From the NCBI GenBank assembly GCA_002633005.1, contig NMRA01001365.1:1509-23940 (forward strand): 22,432 nt of DNA, in the 5' to 3' direction. Made by a program: the position numbers and the translations under genes. Below the pieces are notes generated by a model that saw nothing but the letters and a program-made list of their open reading frames with translations, searched no databases and was not told where the DNA came from. Positions 8,690-17,799 of this stretch are shown here, in pieces. This stretch comes from Phoronis australis (lineage: Eukaryota > Phoronida > Phoronidae). The first letter of the stretch is position 1, and each line of letters opens with the position of its first letter.

Positions 8690-9275
8690 AAGAATGTTTA
8701 AACCTTATTAAAGTCAGCTGCGAAAATACTGCCGGTGACTGTTTGTCAAGCATGAAAACAGTCATTACTTCTAATTCACTAAACAGGCTCCCTTGCAACG
8801 AATGCCCTTCCTAACTGAAAGTGCCTCACGATCACTCGTAGGAAAGAGCGTGCTATAACAAACACTCACTGGTTTTAGCTGTCTTCGATGCTGATACTAC
8901 TTCATCCCATCCACTCTTGAGTGTCGTCACCGTAACAGAATACTGAGTTCCAGGACTCAATCCACCACACTTTCCATTGATAAAAGCCGGTTGCGAAACA
9001 TATAAAAAGCTATTTCCATTGCAAGAAAGTCTGTATTCTTCTACATTCCCACTTGCTGCAGTCCAACCGACGTCAATTGTTGTCTCATGTTCAACAATAG
9101 TGGTAATTGTAGCTGCAGTTAGTTCTGGAAAGGTAGAGACATGAATAAACAGGTAAATTGAATAAAAGTCCTTATCTTCAACATTAATCTACTTCAAAAA
9201 TTTTCAAATACAAAATAAATTAAATAATATGTAACACGACACAATGTTTTCCTCCTTTCTGTTCTTAAACAGTAA
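8690..9275. repeat. Duplicated block B: FN3 exon plus intron flanks (pairs with 13647-14238)
   Basis: Besides the FN3 exon, both flanks align with the region around exon A in the same orientation. On the left, ACTGCCGGTGACTGTTTG pairs with ACTGCCAGTGAACGTTTG, both followed by AGTCATT. On the right, the matches run through GTAGAGACATG and on to an AATGTTT word about 150 bp beyond the exon. Non-coding identity is roughly 65%. This shows duplication of an exon-plus-flank segment, then divergence. Confidence 0.7.
8870..9124 (-). CDS. Fibronectin type III exon B (phase 1-1), 85 codons
   Basis: This minus-strand FN3 module is fully open but has no ATG near its start. It is bounded by acceptor TCTCTACCTTTCCAG (9125 side) and donor A|GTGAGT (8869 side), 255 bp with both ends in phase 1. 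Translation gives ELTAATI, then ETTIDVGWTAA with the conserved Trp, YRLSCNGNSF with the C-strand Tyr, KCGGLSPGTQYSVTVTT with the F-strand Tyr, then KSGWDEVVSASKTAKTS. The paired cysteines (LSCNG and KCGG) occur at matching places in exons A and C, so this subfamily probably carries an extra disulfide. It is the middle of three modules transcribed right to left. The product is probably a secreted or membrane FN3-repeat protein; the specific gene is not identifiable. Confidence 0.88.
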
Positions 9276-12200
9276 GCGATTGTTTCGAAACTCATTCGAC
9301 CATTGCAGATTAGGCGTATCTTTCTTCGCTGTTACAGTTCTGTGACTTAGTGCCAGCGATGAATTTTGCCCAAGCAGTGCATCGAACTGTTTGCTGATCG
9401 TTCTTTAGAAGCCAATCTAGTCTTAAGCCTGCGGTTTCTTAACCATTATTTCGATTATTTAACATAATAAAACTGAACGAATTACGTGAAATTAGAACTA
9501 AGTAAAACTTCTTCTGGAGTTTTCGACGGCGTGGTAAATCAAACGCTACATGATTTTGCCTAAATGTACTTTCGACATCTATCTGTGGTGCGTTTTTTAA
9601 GCACGACAATCAAGAAACGGTTAGACTTTGCAGTGAAATTGTATTAAACTTCAAAAACAACGCTGGATGTGTTACGACCGCAGATGTTTTCAAGTCGGGA
9701 AACGTTCAATGACTAGCTCGGAATGGCACCCATAAAGTAGTTACTGCTTTCGACTATCACATCATAACCAGTTCGCATCATCTCATTAAAAATCTTTTAT
9801 TCTGTATAATCGGCAAATAGGCTTGTGATAAAGAAATCTTTTATGCTGGGAACAACGTCAACGTCCAGTTGATCACTAGCGCAGATTTTAATGTCAACCG
9901 TGAATGAAAACGGCAAACGCAAAGCTAGGATTAGTTCTAGCGTCAACCATGATCCCTAATTCCTTGTTGAAATCACTTTCCGGGCTCGCAAAAAGAAACC
10001 ATATTATTTCGAATGCAGCTTTCCAAGACCATGGGTTTAAACGCACAATACTTGATGTTTTGCATCTGCCTTACACTGTAGCTTACTCCAAGGTCTTAAT
10101 ACTTTCGGAGTAACTGCTATTTGATCTTTACCTGTACACTTCAGTCATCTTAAATAATAAATCCAAGTGGTGATAATAGTGTTTTCATTGATGGCGTTAA
10201 AAATGAATGAGTTATTAAAAAGTGTACCATCACACCAAACAGAAACCACACTTTATTCAGGTCTACGACACAGGTTACAGAGCAATTTTTTTCGTGATCG
10301 ATGGAATGATTGATTGACAGCGTTCAGAGCACTATTTCAAGTTTTTTGATAGAGAATTTACTAAATCGTGTCCCTTTCTTCAACTTATTATAGCTTCGGT
10401 GCGAGTCCTTTCACCCTGGTTGATAATAGGTGTACCTATGTTGCTTCAGGATTCCTGTTTGTTTACATTTTGAGGAGGTAAATTATACATTTATGCAAAT
10501 ATTCAATTGGCAATTTTAAACAATACTTACTAGGATATTGAATCGGGAGGAGCAATCAAAACATCACAAAGTTTGACAATTGTGACAGCTGCAAATGTGC
10601 GATTACAAACAGCACTGTCGGAGCACGCCGGACGATTTGAATTAAACTTATTTTAAAACTGCTTGATTTTCGTGACACTGAAGCTATTCGACAAACTTTA
10701 CAATACTAGAGGGCCCGTATGTACAAGTTGTGAAAGATTAAGCAGCCTCGATTTTGCAAGCCCTTTAATACAAGATGAAATGAATTGCAGACGTGACAAC
10801 TGAATTGAAGATTGCGTGAAAACAGTGCTTCTACGAGAGGACGTAAGCATGACCTTATAGAAAACTAAGTTTTTTGATTATTTTATCGATTATTCCATGT
10901 TTACAATACCGATGCCTCTTAGCTGAGGTACTGCCCGATATCGACTTCGCGGCAGTCGCCAGTAGGGTTAATCATTGTTTGTTGTGAGTGTGTGTTACGA
11001 TACGTGACGTAGCACTTGGGGTCTTTTCATTCATTAAAGCAGTATTATAAACTTGTTGAATGATGTCTAACAGCTTTATATGTGACACTTACATTGTACA
11101 TCAATAAATGCTGAATGTTTTTGATGTCAACTCGATATTTGTTAGTCAGGGAATATTACAATAGAAGCCCAAAGGGCAGGTGACAAGTATCCATTAGACT
11201 CTTTGTTTCCTCCATGTCCTATGTCATACGGACATCTATTACACGTTGGCACGGAATTATTTGACGTCTGTTTTCACCTGACTTTCGGTTTTTTAGGTTT
11301 GAAGGCCAATACCGTGCAGAAGAGATATGCATCGATTCTGCAAAAGTTCCTGAATAGACAAAAATTGGTTTTAAGCAGTTAAGTACACCTGACCTGCAAG
11401 ATCTTCCAATCTAATATAGATCTGTTGTCAAAGCAGTTGTTAAAGAATTGTTATGGCTAGGAATGAAAAATAAATTCATAGTTTTATACAATACTTATTA
11501 AATACAACCTTGCTTTCTGAAAACAGTAATTATTTAATTTTGTGTAAAATTATAGATCAGTTACCATATCATATTTTTTTAAAACCAGGGGCAACATTTT
11601 TCATCCAGCTTGAAGTACTTAATTATTCATGCTTCAATACCTGTTCCAGGTTTAGTGTCATTTTTAAGATCACAAGTCTCAACATAAACAAGTTTGTTTC
11701 TCCTTTCTCTTTCCACAGCATGGCCATACACCAGCAGTGCTGCATGGCACAATGTAAAAGCCAGTGGGCCGGGAGAAATGATAATCGCAGTACTAAGTTG
11801 GAATAAGAAAATATCCCAGTGGGTTGTTTGTGTGTGAAGAGGACTTATAGCAGACTGCATGCTGTCAGAAGATAAAGCAAGAAACGGTATATTGTCGAAA
11901 TAATGTACATGTATTTGGTACTAATTCAAGAGTTGGTGAATAAATTGGCCGAAGCAACCGGTTGCACTTCCAATTCAAAACAAATAGACGAATAAATAAA
12001 TAAATGTTTGGTAAGAGAATGGGATCGGCCAGCCATGAGTGCGAATAATGAACCAGTTGCATACCGGAGGTAATTTTTATTTATATTTTAGAATGAAAAC
12101 ATGACACTTCCAGTAATGATTCAGTATTACACGTTTCAAAATAATTATTAGCTTTCTGGAACAGACACAGGTTTTGTACCCACACTATCATTTATCAAGT

Positions 12201-12392
12201 ACAACCACGAAGCCTGATCACTTCATTTGAACAGATGCCTCCAGAAGGCTTTAATAGAGTATTCGTTGTCATCAGGGTCCAGTTGCATCAAAGTTATTCG
12301 CCTCAACACTGATGTCGCAATACAACTGACTTCATGCAACAATCAAACTTATCCAGCGGATAACTTTTGAAGCTATATGCAATTCAGCCCTG
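9276..12392. other. Long intron between FN3 exons A and B, nothing identified
   Basis: I see no further FN3-like signature on the minus strand: the plus-strand ACTCAGTTCC-type word marking the GTEY motif occurs only at the three called exons. Short open frames (9904-10113 plus, 11510-11806 plus, 11627-11860 minus, 11865-12062 minus) show no domains and overlap or oppose one another. No RNA gene was found. Confidence 0.5.
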
Positions 12393-12393
12393 G

Positions 12394-12405
12394 TATGTAT
12401 ATATA

Positions 12406-12439
<34 letters not shown>

Positions 12440-12467
12440 TCTTATATATATATATATATATATATAT
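12394..12467. repeat. AT-rich microsatellite, (CATATA)n then (TA)n
   Basis: GTATGTATATATAATATA leads into four or five CATATA units (about 12410-12438) and then a pure TA run of about 13 units (12444-12467). It is a compound simple repeat. Confidence 0.95.
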
Positions 12468-12979
12468 TTCCAAACATTTGTCGGCTTACAAGAGGAAACC
12501 CGATATGGCATTGAAAAGGTGAAAGATGCTAAATTACGTTAACCTATTTTGTATCAATTTATATTGAGTACATGTAGTTCCACTCGGTAACAGCAAGTTC
12601 AGTTGTTTTACCTTACACCTAAGGGCCGACGGAGGTGTTAAAGTTAACCAATGACGTAACCGGTGCGAACACAGTCTGTGCAGCCGTTCACAACACGCTT
12701 ACTCGTGTCAACTTATCGCTTGAATTCTTCGTTTAACACCAATAAATCATCAAAATTCTGCCAGAAAACGCTGAATAAGCATGCGTTCACACGGCCTCAG
12801 TGCCCTTTATTGCATCTAAGGCCGGCCGGGTAATTCAGTGGTTTCTTCATTGCTGGCTTCTCAAAACTTTTGCACTCACGAATACTCCAAAAGGCTAATA
12901 AATTGTATCTCATGAGGCAGACTTTGTTGCAGTTTTATGTAAACATTGGTTAGGGTGAGAATAATTAATTTTTAAACAG

Positions 12980-13540
12980 AAGGCAGATATAATAAACGTC
13001 TACATGGCAATTCGCCCCCGCTGCGCCAATCCCAACTAAGTCGAGAGCTCGTCCGACAAAGACTTAACGGGTCGGATCGTTAGGTTTCACAGTTCGAACT
13101 GGAATATACTGATCCTAAAAATACTAGAAAAGTCCCGTGAAAATGCTAAGGAAACGGAACGTATGGATAGTTGTTTGGTAAGCCGGAATTTGTCAGAGAA
13201 ATCACTGTCGACGAAATGCCGGCCACGAACACGGAAATGTTTCACCACCTCATACATACATGTATACTTTCTATTAACAGCGCGCGCACTTTTCATTCTT
13301 CATTAACGCGAGTCACTTCCTAAGCGTTTCGGGGACTCGGGGAAGTCGAAAAAAATGCTACATTCGCTTTCACCGCAGCTTCATAGTTCGGACAAGCGGG
13401 AACGATGCCCTCAATATAGCGGAATTCACTCTGAAGATGAACCACTGACGTTGCTGCGTCGTTTCTCACCTTCCTCACAGGTTAAGGCGACGCCTCTCGG
13501 TAACGTGAGGTCGACCGTATAAGAGATGATATGGATATAG
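12980..13540. promoter_or_regulatory. CpG-rich block with two diverging short open frames
   Basis: CG dinucleotides are clearly denser here than in the AT-rich surroundings, for example AGCGCGCGCAC at 13280-13290 and many CG words at 13380-13515. A minus-strand ATG frame (13296-13087, 69 aa, basic N-terminus) and a plus-strand ATG frame (13355-13522) diverge from the densest part. That is the pattern of a bidirectional CpG-type promoter, but no TATA, initiator or confirmed gene supports it. It could equally be a patch of less-methylated or inserted DNA. Confidence 0.25.
13355..13522 (+). CDS. Candidate short ORF or first exon, 55 aa, unknown
   Basis: The frame runs from ATG (MLHSLSPQLHSSDKRE) to TAA 13520-13522. 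The peptide is charged and serine-rich, with an acidic-dileucine-like stretch (SEDEPLTLL) followed by RRFSPSSQ, resembling a cytosolic tail or disordered N-terminus. A consensus donor CACAG|GTTAAG lies after the SSQ codons, so the ORF could be a first exon spliced at about 13481. No partner exon was identified. It lies in the CpG-rich block and on the strand opposite to the FN3 exons. Function is unknown and chance remains likely. Confidence 0.22.
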   Translation: MLHSLSPQLHSSDKRERCPQYSGIHSEDEPLTLLRRFSPSSQVKATPLGNVRSTV

Positions 13541-13646
13541 ACCGAGTAAGACGGCAAAAAAGATAAATTAAATCGGGTGGCATTCTTCTCTGGACACATG
13601 ATTTATGCAATTTTCATATATCGGAGAAACAACTTAATGACTTTTG

Positions 13647-14238
13647 AAAAAAGTTGAAACCTCATTAGCATAAGCTGGAAAAACACTGCCAGTGAACGTT
13701 TGGCCAGAAGGGAAGAAAGTCATTGTTTTTGTATTCCCTAATTCACCAGCTACGCTCACTAGTGTCTTGCCTGGCGGCAAATGCCTCGCAATCCTTTGAG
13801 GTGTGTGGGGAAAGGACATGAAGCAAAAAATACTCACTTGTTTTAGCCGACTTCCCTGTTGAAACTGCGTCAGCCCATCCTGGCTTGATCGATGTTACGG
13901 TGACATAGTACTCAGTTCCTGGAGTCAAGCCACTACATTTCCGGCCGTTAAAATCCAAAGATTTAACAAGGCCTTGGCTCGTGCAAGTAAGCCTGAGTTT
14001 GGCTACATTCATCGTTGCAGTCCAACTGACGTCAATTGTTGTGTTTGTTGCAACCGCATTCGTGATAGTAGTTGTAGCTAGTTCTGGAAATGTAGAGACA
14101 TGGACAAAACGAGTCATTTGAATTAAAGGTTCTATCTGAAAGGGTAATCTAGCTCAAAAACTTGAAAATGCGGTACAAACTAAGTAATATCTCACATGAC
14201 CTAATGTTTCTAAAGCTCCTTTCGGTTATCAAACTAGA
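13647..14238. repeat. Duplicated block A: FN3 exon plus intron flanks (pairs with 8690-9275)
   Basis: This is the partner of block B. The left intron flank (CTCATTAGCATAAGCTGG onward) and the right flank (GTAGAGACATGGACAAAAC onward, to about 14238) both align with block B on either side of the exon. The duplication therefore carried at least 170 bp of downstream and 150 bp of upstream intron. Confidence 0.7.
13838..14083 (-). CDS. Fibronectin type III exon A (phase 1-1), 82 codons
   Basis: This is the first of the three FN3 modules in transcription order (minus strand). It lies between acceptor CTCTACATTTCCAG and donor A|GTGAGT, is 246 bp long and phase 1 at both ends. It reads ELATTTITNAV, TTIDVSWTAT with the conserved Trp, LRLTCTSQG, RKCSGLTPGTEYYVTVTS with the F-strand Tyr, then KPGWADAVSTGKSAKTS. 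The GW(A/D)-x-V motif after strand F is shared with B and C, marking all three as one subfamily. The same open frame continues past both splice sites (to 14117 and 13743), but those extensions show no similarity to FN3 and are intronic. The wider gene must extend to the right, beyond this window or through exons I could not see. Confidence 0.9.
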
Positions 14239-14320
14239 CTTCCAGTAAAATGGCGTCTGCATAGAACTTGCGTTTTTTGCTCTGTAAATTTTCAAAGTTT
14301 TCTTCACCTTGTTACTTGAA

Positions 14321-14671
14321 ATGGGACTTCCAAAAAGAGCCACATCATCTCATGCACCAAAAAACGGCAAAGAAGTGCCAGAGAATGAATCCGAGTGGTT
14401 TCCATCATTAAAAAGTGAGTTTAAAAGGTCCAATACGGAGATAATGAACGAACTCTGTCACAAAAAAGAATCTTTAAACTTATCCTTTAACACTCCACAA
14501 GAAGCCTTAGTAAATTTTAAACAGTGTGTAAAGAAATTGCTGTATCGGAGAAAGAAACGGGTATTTGAAATCCAAAATTATATCTTAAAAATGCATACTA
14601 GAAGGAACAATTTCGTGTTTGTGGGATCCCAGAGTCCCAGGATATGTCGTGTGAGAGTAGTTTATCTATAG
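14321..14671 (+). CDS. Unrecognised 116-aa open frame, lysine-rich
   Basis: The frame runs from ATG (MGLPKRATSSHAPKNGKEVP) to TAG 14669-14671. It is lysine- and asparagine-rich, with EWFPSLKSEFKRSNTEIM near residue 30 and KKLLYRRKKRVFEIQ near 75, predicted helical and basic. I do not recognise a family. It is among the longest ATG-to-stop frames outside the retroelement and has no obvious splice signals or polyadenylation site. It lies upstream of, and on the strand opposite to, FN3 exon A. It might be a degraded transposon accessory gene or chance. Confidence 0.22.
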   Translation: MGLPKRATSSHAPKNGKEVPENESEWFPSLKSEFKRSNTEIMNELCHKKESLNLSFNTPQEALVNFKQCVKKLLYRRKKRVFEIQNYILKMHTRRNNFVFVGSQSPRICRVRVVYL

Positions 14672-15002
14672 TGCTGAAGCGATATGTGTATGGGCCTCGA
14701 CAACATCTCCTTTGAAAGAACGCACCCGTTTGGCGATAAAGATACTTTCATTGCTAAGTTTTCGTTCTATAAACAACGAGAACAAGTGTGGATGGAAAAG
14801 AGAAAGTTTCAATGTCGAAAAATTTTCTGAATAAGGACTTCCCACATGAGACCATTGTCAATCGATTGACAGCAAAACCTATACAGTTGACAATATGAAT
14901 GCGATTCCCACCTTCAGTGAATAGTGGCGATCAAGAACTCGAGAAAGATGGTGTGCAGAGCAGCAAACCAACTGCAGCCGATTTCATAAAGGTGGTTTAA
15001 CA
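14672..15002. other. Unassigned non-coding stretch
   Basis: Nothing identified apart from ATTTCATAAAGGTGGTTTAAC at the right end. It resembles the terminal sequence of some PIF/Harbinger-type DNA transposons, but no matching inverted end was found. Confidence 0.4.
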
Positions 15003-15140
15003 AAACCAGGTTTAAGACGTAAACCTGGTCTTCCTAAACCAGGTCTAATTTTAGACCTGACTTGCATTTCACCAACATAGTTTAAGAATCTGAAAGCCTG
15101 GTTTTGCTAGACCAGGGAGCTGGTTCAGTTAAACCAGGTT
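15003..15140. repeat. Array of alternating inverted repeats around ACCAGG
   Basis: Six copies of ACCAGG or its complement, plus one degenerate copy, occur in about 135 bp with alternating orientation. Three consecutive hairpins can form. The first has a perfect 10-bp stem, ACCAGGTTTA (15005-15014) with TAAACCTGGT (15020-15029), and a 5-base loop. The second pairs AGGTCTAA (15041-15048) with TTAGACCT (15051-15058). The third pairs CCTGGT (15097-15102) with ACCAGG (15111-15116). A last AAACCAGGTTTAA lies at 15131. It may be subterminal sequence of a DNA transposon or a clustered protein-binding array. Confidence 0.75.
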
Positions 15141-15528
15141 TAAAGTATCAAAGGCACCCCACTGTGTCTAGCTGGGTAAACGCAACAAGGAAACTATTGG
15201 AATGCTTCAATGAAACCTTGATCGCGTGGGTATACAATGGCATACACCAGTAGAATCAGTGCAGACATTTACGACAAAGTTCTTAAAGCTTTTCTCATGT
15301 GGAAAAATGTAATTTGTGTGCCCAACACACACACACTAAAGTGTACACAACATGACTCTAGTACCTCAAAATAATTTTTTTTATTATATCTTACTTGATG
15401 TCGGTGCATTTAGTGCTGAGCTCATAAAGAAACACGCAAAAATTGAAAAAATAATAATTATGTACAACGCCATGGGTTGAACCCAAGTCGTTCGCCATAC
15501 TGTTCGGATCAGAGACAAAGTTTATAGA
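15141..15528. other. Unassigned non-coding stretch
   Basis: It contains a short (CA)n run at about 15324-15336 and an AT-rich stretch near 15370-15465. No gene seen. Confidence 0.45.
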
Positions 15529-15585
15529 GTGAAGAGAAAGCAAAGTACATTTAGCGTCAAGAAGGTTCGTAGAGGGATCAAAAGA

Positions 15586-15815
15586 TGTGTTTCCGGAGTC
15601 TGCAGCAACAGCAGCCAGGCGGAAAACGTCTCGGTGTTCCGAAGGACACCAAAGTTGCGCAGAAGTGGCATGGCTTCGTGCGCCGAACGAGAGTGTGGGA
15701 CGTCATCGTGGACCAAGCGATTCGGTCCGGGGCCACTCTGTGTTCTGCCCACTTTGAGGACTCGTGTTTCGACTCCAGTCACAGGAGACGTTACGATGAA
15801 GGCCTGGTTCAATAA
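15586..15815 (+). pseudogene. THAP-type zinc-finger domain, frameshifted
   Basis: A THAP finger (C2CH zinc-coordinating DNA-binding module of about 80-90 residues, found in cellular regulators and P-element-type transposases) is spread over two frames. The first frame gives RCVSGVCSNSS, with the Cys pair C-x4-C at 15586 and 15601. The neighbouring frame gives VPKDTKVAQKWHGFVRR, VWDVIVDQAI and TLCSAHFEDSCF, with the final Cys and His at 15741 and 15750 and the conserved Pro and Trp. The switch between frames lies near 15635, where one base is lost or gained. The second frame stops at TAA 15813-15815, and no transposase or coiled coil follows. No ATG begins the first frame. A decayed transposon or gene fragment fits best; a sequencing indel is possible. 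Confidence 0.75.
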
Positions 15816-15848
15816 AGGACAATATTTATCATTCAGAAACATCAGCTC

Positions 15849-16097
15849 TTAATTCAGGATCGTCTGTTGGATGACTGGGTTGACTCGCCGAGCCCGAGGC
15901 CGCTTCTCTCGCGGGAGGATCCAGTTCATAAGGCTCAAAGTAGAAAAGTACGCAGCCGGAAGCACATTAAACTTGTTCTCGCTTTCGTGCAACCCCATTT
16001 CCTCATCCTGGCCACCATTCCCGTACGTTTCTTCATAGTATTCGTTCAATTCTTGCTCATAATCTTAGTCACTTTCAAATTCCCTGCTTTCCGCCAT
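15849..16097 (-). pseudogene. Acidic then basic 82-codon frame broken by one stop, unrecognised
   Basis: Read from ATG 16097-16095, the minus-strand frame gives MAESREFESD, a TAA at codon 11 (16067-16065), then an acidic DYEQELNEYYEETYGNGG and a later basic PREKRPRARR near residue 65, ending at 15849. Except for that stop it is open, and its start sits about 40 bp from a CRE palindrome, as for a genuine promoter-proximal coding start. An acidic N-terminus followed by an Arg-rich stretch is seen in some animal Harbinger-type transposases and in nuclear proteins, but I cannot assign a family. It faces the THAP remnant tail to tail. Confidence 0.35.
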
Positions 16098-16134
16098 TGG
16101 TCAATGCTAGTCAATGATCTCTTGTGTTCAACCC

Positions 16135-16144
16135 GTGACGTCAC
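16135..16144. promoter_or_regulatory. CRE/ATF palindrome GTGACGTCAC
   Basis: The full consensus cAMP-response element TGACGTCA lies at 16136-16143 within a 10-bp perfect palindrome, about 40 bp upstream of the minus-strand ATG at 16097. The position suits a promoter element for that broken frame. There is no direct evidence of use. Confidence 0.4.
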
Positions 16145-16159
16145 ATGGCGGGAAATGTG

Positions 16160-16554
16160 AAAGAAAAATCAAAATTTCGAGCTAATTACACAAGATAAAC
16201 ATGGGTCTAGCTAAAAGTTACGCCATACATTTAGTCTATGGCCACCGGTAATTCAAAATGTACAAAAATCCATGGTGTGTACTGTTTAAAGAACATGCTC
16301 ACGATTTGATGTAACATGATAAATGCACAAATTTATTTCCGTGTCATTTTAGTGTTTATTTTTCGCGGCCAAAGGGGGGGCAAGACCCCTCCCCGGCAAC
16401 ATTAAATCGGAGAACAGTGGAGGTGTAACTCAGTCAGAAGAATTAGAGGATGCTGTCTTAAGGCAAATCCGTAGCGCTTGCGATGATGACCCCTGCTCGA
16501 CCAGTCGTATTCTGAGGAATCCGCAGGACACACTCCAGCACGTACTGGTCTACG
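16160..16554. other. Unassigned non-coding stretch
   Basis: It includes a G-run and C-run pair (GGGGGGG at 16374-16380 and CCCCTCCCC shortly after) that could pair as a hairpin. No gene recognised. Confidence 0.45.
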
Positions 16555-16709
16555 CATAGGCAGATCCATGGGGCTCTATAGGTCCGGCACCCCCTTTTTT
16601 CCTTGATTTTAGTGATATCAAAGCTAAAATTTTCAAATTGCTGACATGTTCTCCTCTTTCAAAAAGTCCTTGACCGTCCCCCCATTTAAAAATCCTGGAT
16701 CCGCCTCTG
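16555..16709. mobile_element. Short non-autonomous DNA transposon, hAT-like ends
   Basis: The left end CATAGGCAGATCCATGG (16555 on) and the reverse complement of the right end, CAGAGGCGGATCCAGG (from 16709), match at about 13 of 17 positions. They start with CA as hAT terminal repeats do, and CAGAGGCGGATCCAGG-type ends are common in animal hAT MITEs. The interior (about 155 bp in total) has poly-C and poly-G tracts at the margins and no coding capacity. The eight-base flanks do not form a clear target-site duplication, so the exact ends are uncertain. Confidence 0.5.
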
Positions 16710-16888
16710 CTACCTTTGATCTTGTGTCGTAGTGAAACTGAATATTAAAAATAGTTAATTTTTGCTCGAAAACTGCGTCGCAAATGTACACCGCGGCATC
16801 GTTCAGTTGTACCTTCACCATGCATATGGCGTCAACAAGGATCCTGATTCCAACTGGCAGCCACAAGCTGGTGTCATGTCCGCAGTCA

Positions 16889-17065
16889 CTAACTAGAGCA
16901 CAGGCTAAGAAGAGAGAGAAACCCATTAAGCTTTTGGCGGAGACTCCTTCTGGAGTAGAAAGTCTCAACGTCAGCAAGTTGAAGGACGTGAAACAACATT
17001 ATCCTTCCCTACGTAAACTCTTGAAACTTGTTCAGAAAGACAAACCAGCAACAACACGTGTTTGA
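16889..17065 (+). pseudogene. Retroelement linker upstream of integrase (LTRAQAKK), truncated
   Basis: The frame carries LTRAQAKKREKPIK followed by a helical, Lys/Leu-rich stretch (SLRKLLKLVQKDKP), the kind of linker that precedes the integrase zinc finger in Ty3/gypsy polyproteins. It stops at TGA 17063-17065; related sequence resumes after it (GVLYRVYA near 17095) in another register. The open frame begins at ATG 16784, but the first 25 or so residues do not look retroviral. Confidence 0.6.
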
Positions 17066-17164
17066 GGTCAATACTCGCAGGGGAAACAAAAAGGGGTCCT
17101 GTACCGAGTGTATGCTGATAACACGAAAGAGTTAGATAGTTGTCCCTGTCACAAATCGACAACA

Positions 17165-17793
17165 GGTCATGACGCTAGCTTAAGATTCAATTATAGGTGG
17201 GCATCTTAGTGTGAAGAAGGCCAGTAGCATTTATTGGCCAGGAGTTGGCAGTGACGCAAATCGTTTTTGCAGATCATGTGACATGTGCCAGTGAACAAGT
17301 CCTCAGGGCAGGATCTCTAAAGGGACATTGGGTGAGATGCCGCTTATGGAAGAACCGCTCCAGTGTATCGCTTTTGATTTGATTGGTCCTGTGTCGCCAA
17401 TCATAGACAGTGGAAACCAGTAGATTCTCCCCATTTTGGACTATGCCACACAATAGCTAGAAGCCGCACCTCTGCTCAGAATAGAAGCGTAGCGAGTCGC
17501 GAAAGCACTGCTTGATACTTTCTGTAGAATCGGCTTTCCACGAATGTTGCTTAGTGACTGTGCGACACGTTTATCTCAAAAGAACTGAAAGAAGTTGATC
17601 GGCTGATATCCATGAAGCAACTATCCATCACTATGTACAATCCGAAACACAAGAGATTGTGTGAGGGTATTAACGGTGTACTGAAGAGTATGCTTAAGAA
17701 AATGTGCGAAGAGCGTCCACAAGACTGGGACCGGTACTTACCAGCAGTACTGTTAGCTTACTGAGAGGTAACACAAATGAGCTCAGGATTCTC
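17165..17793 (+). pseudogene. Integrase zinc finger and catalytic core, multiply broken (copy 1)
   Basis: Integrase joins element cDNA to host DNA. The HHCC finger is visible as GHD, then GHLSVKKASS with YWPGVGSDANRF and CRSCDMC (17199-17288). The rve core follows with catalytic-type residues: first Asp in IAFDLIGPV (17376), second in LLSDCAT (17556), and Glu in LCEGINGVLKSM (17663). The three lie in two frames (first two together, the third shifted). In-frame stops occur at 17292, 17421, 17454 and 17490, among others, and a further TGA follows LLAY at about 17762. The element cannot make active integrase. The residue after the second Asp is Cys where Gly is usual. Confidence 0.8.
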
Positions 17794-17799
17794 GTCATT

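Noticed and set aside
11510-11860. Overlapping 98- and 77-codon frames on opposite strands
   Set aside because: Neither has domain content or splice signals; typical chance frames in this composition.
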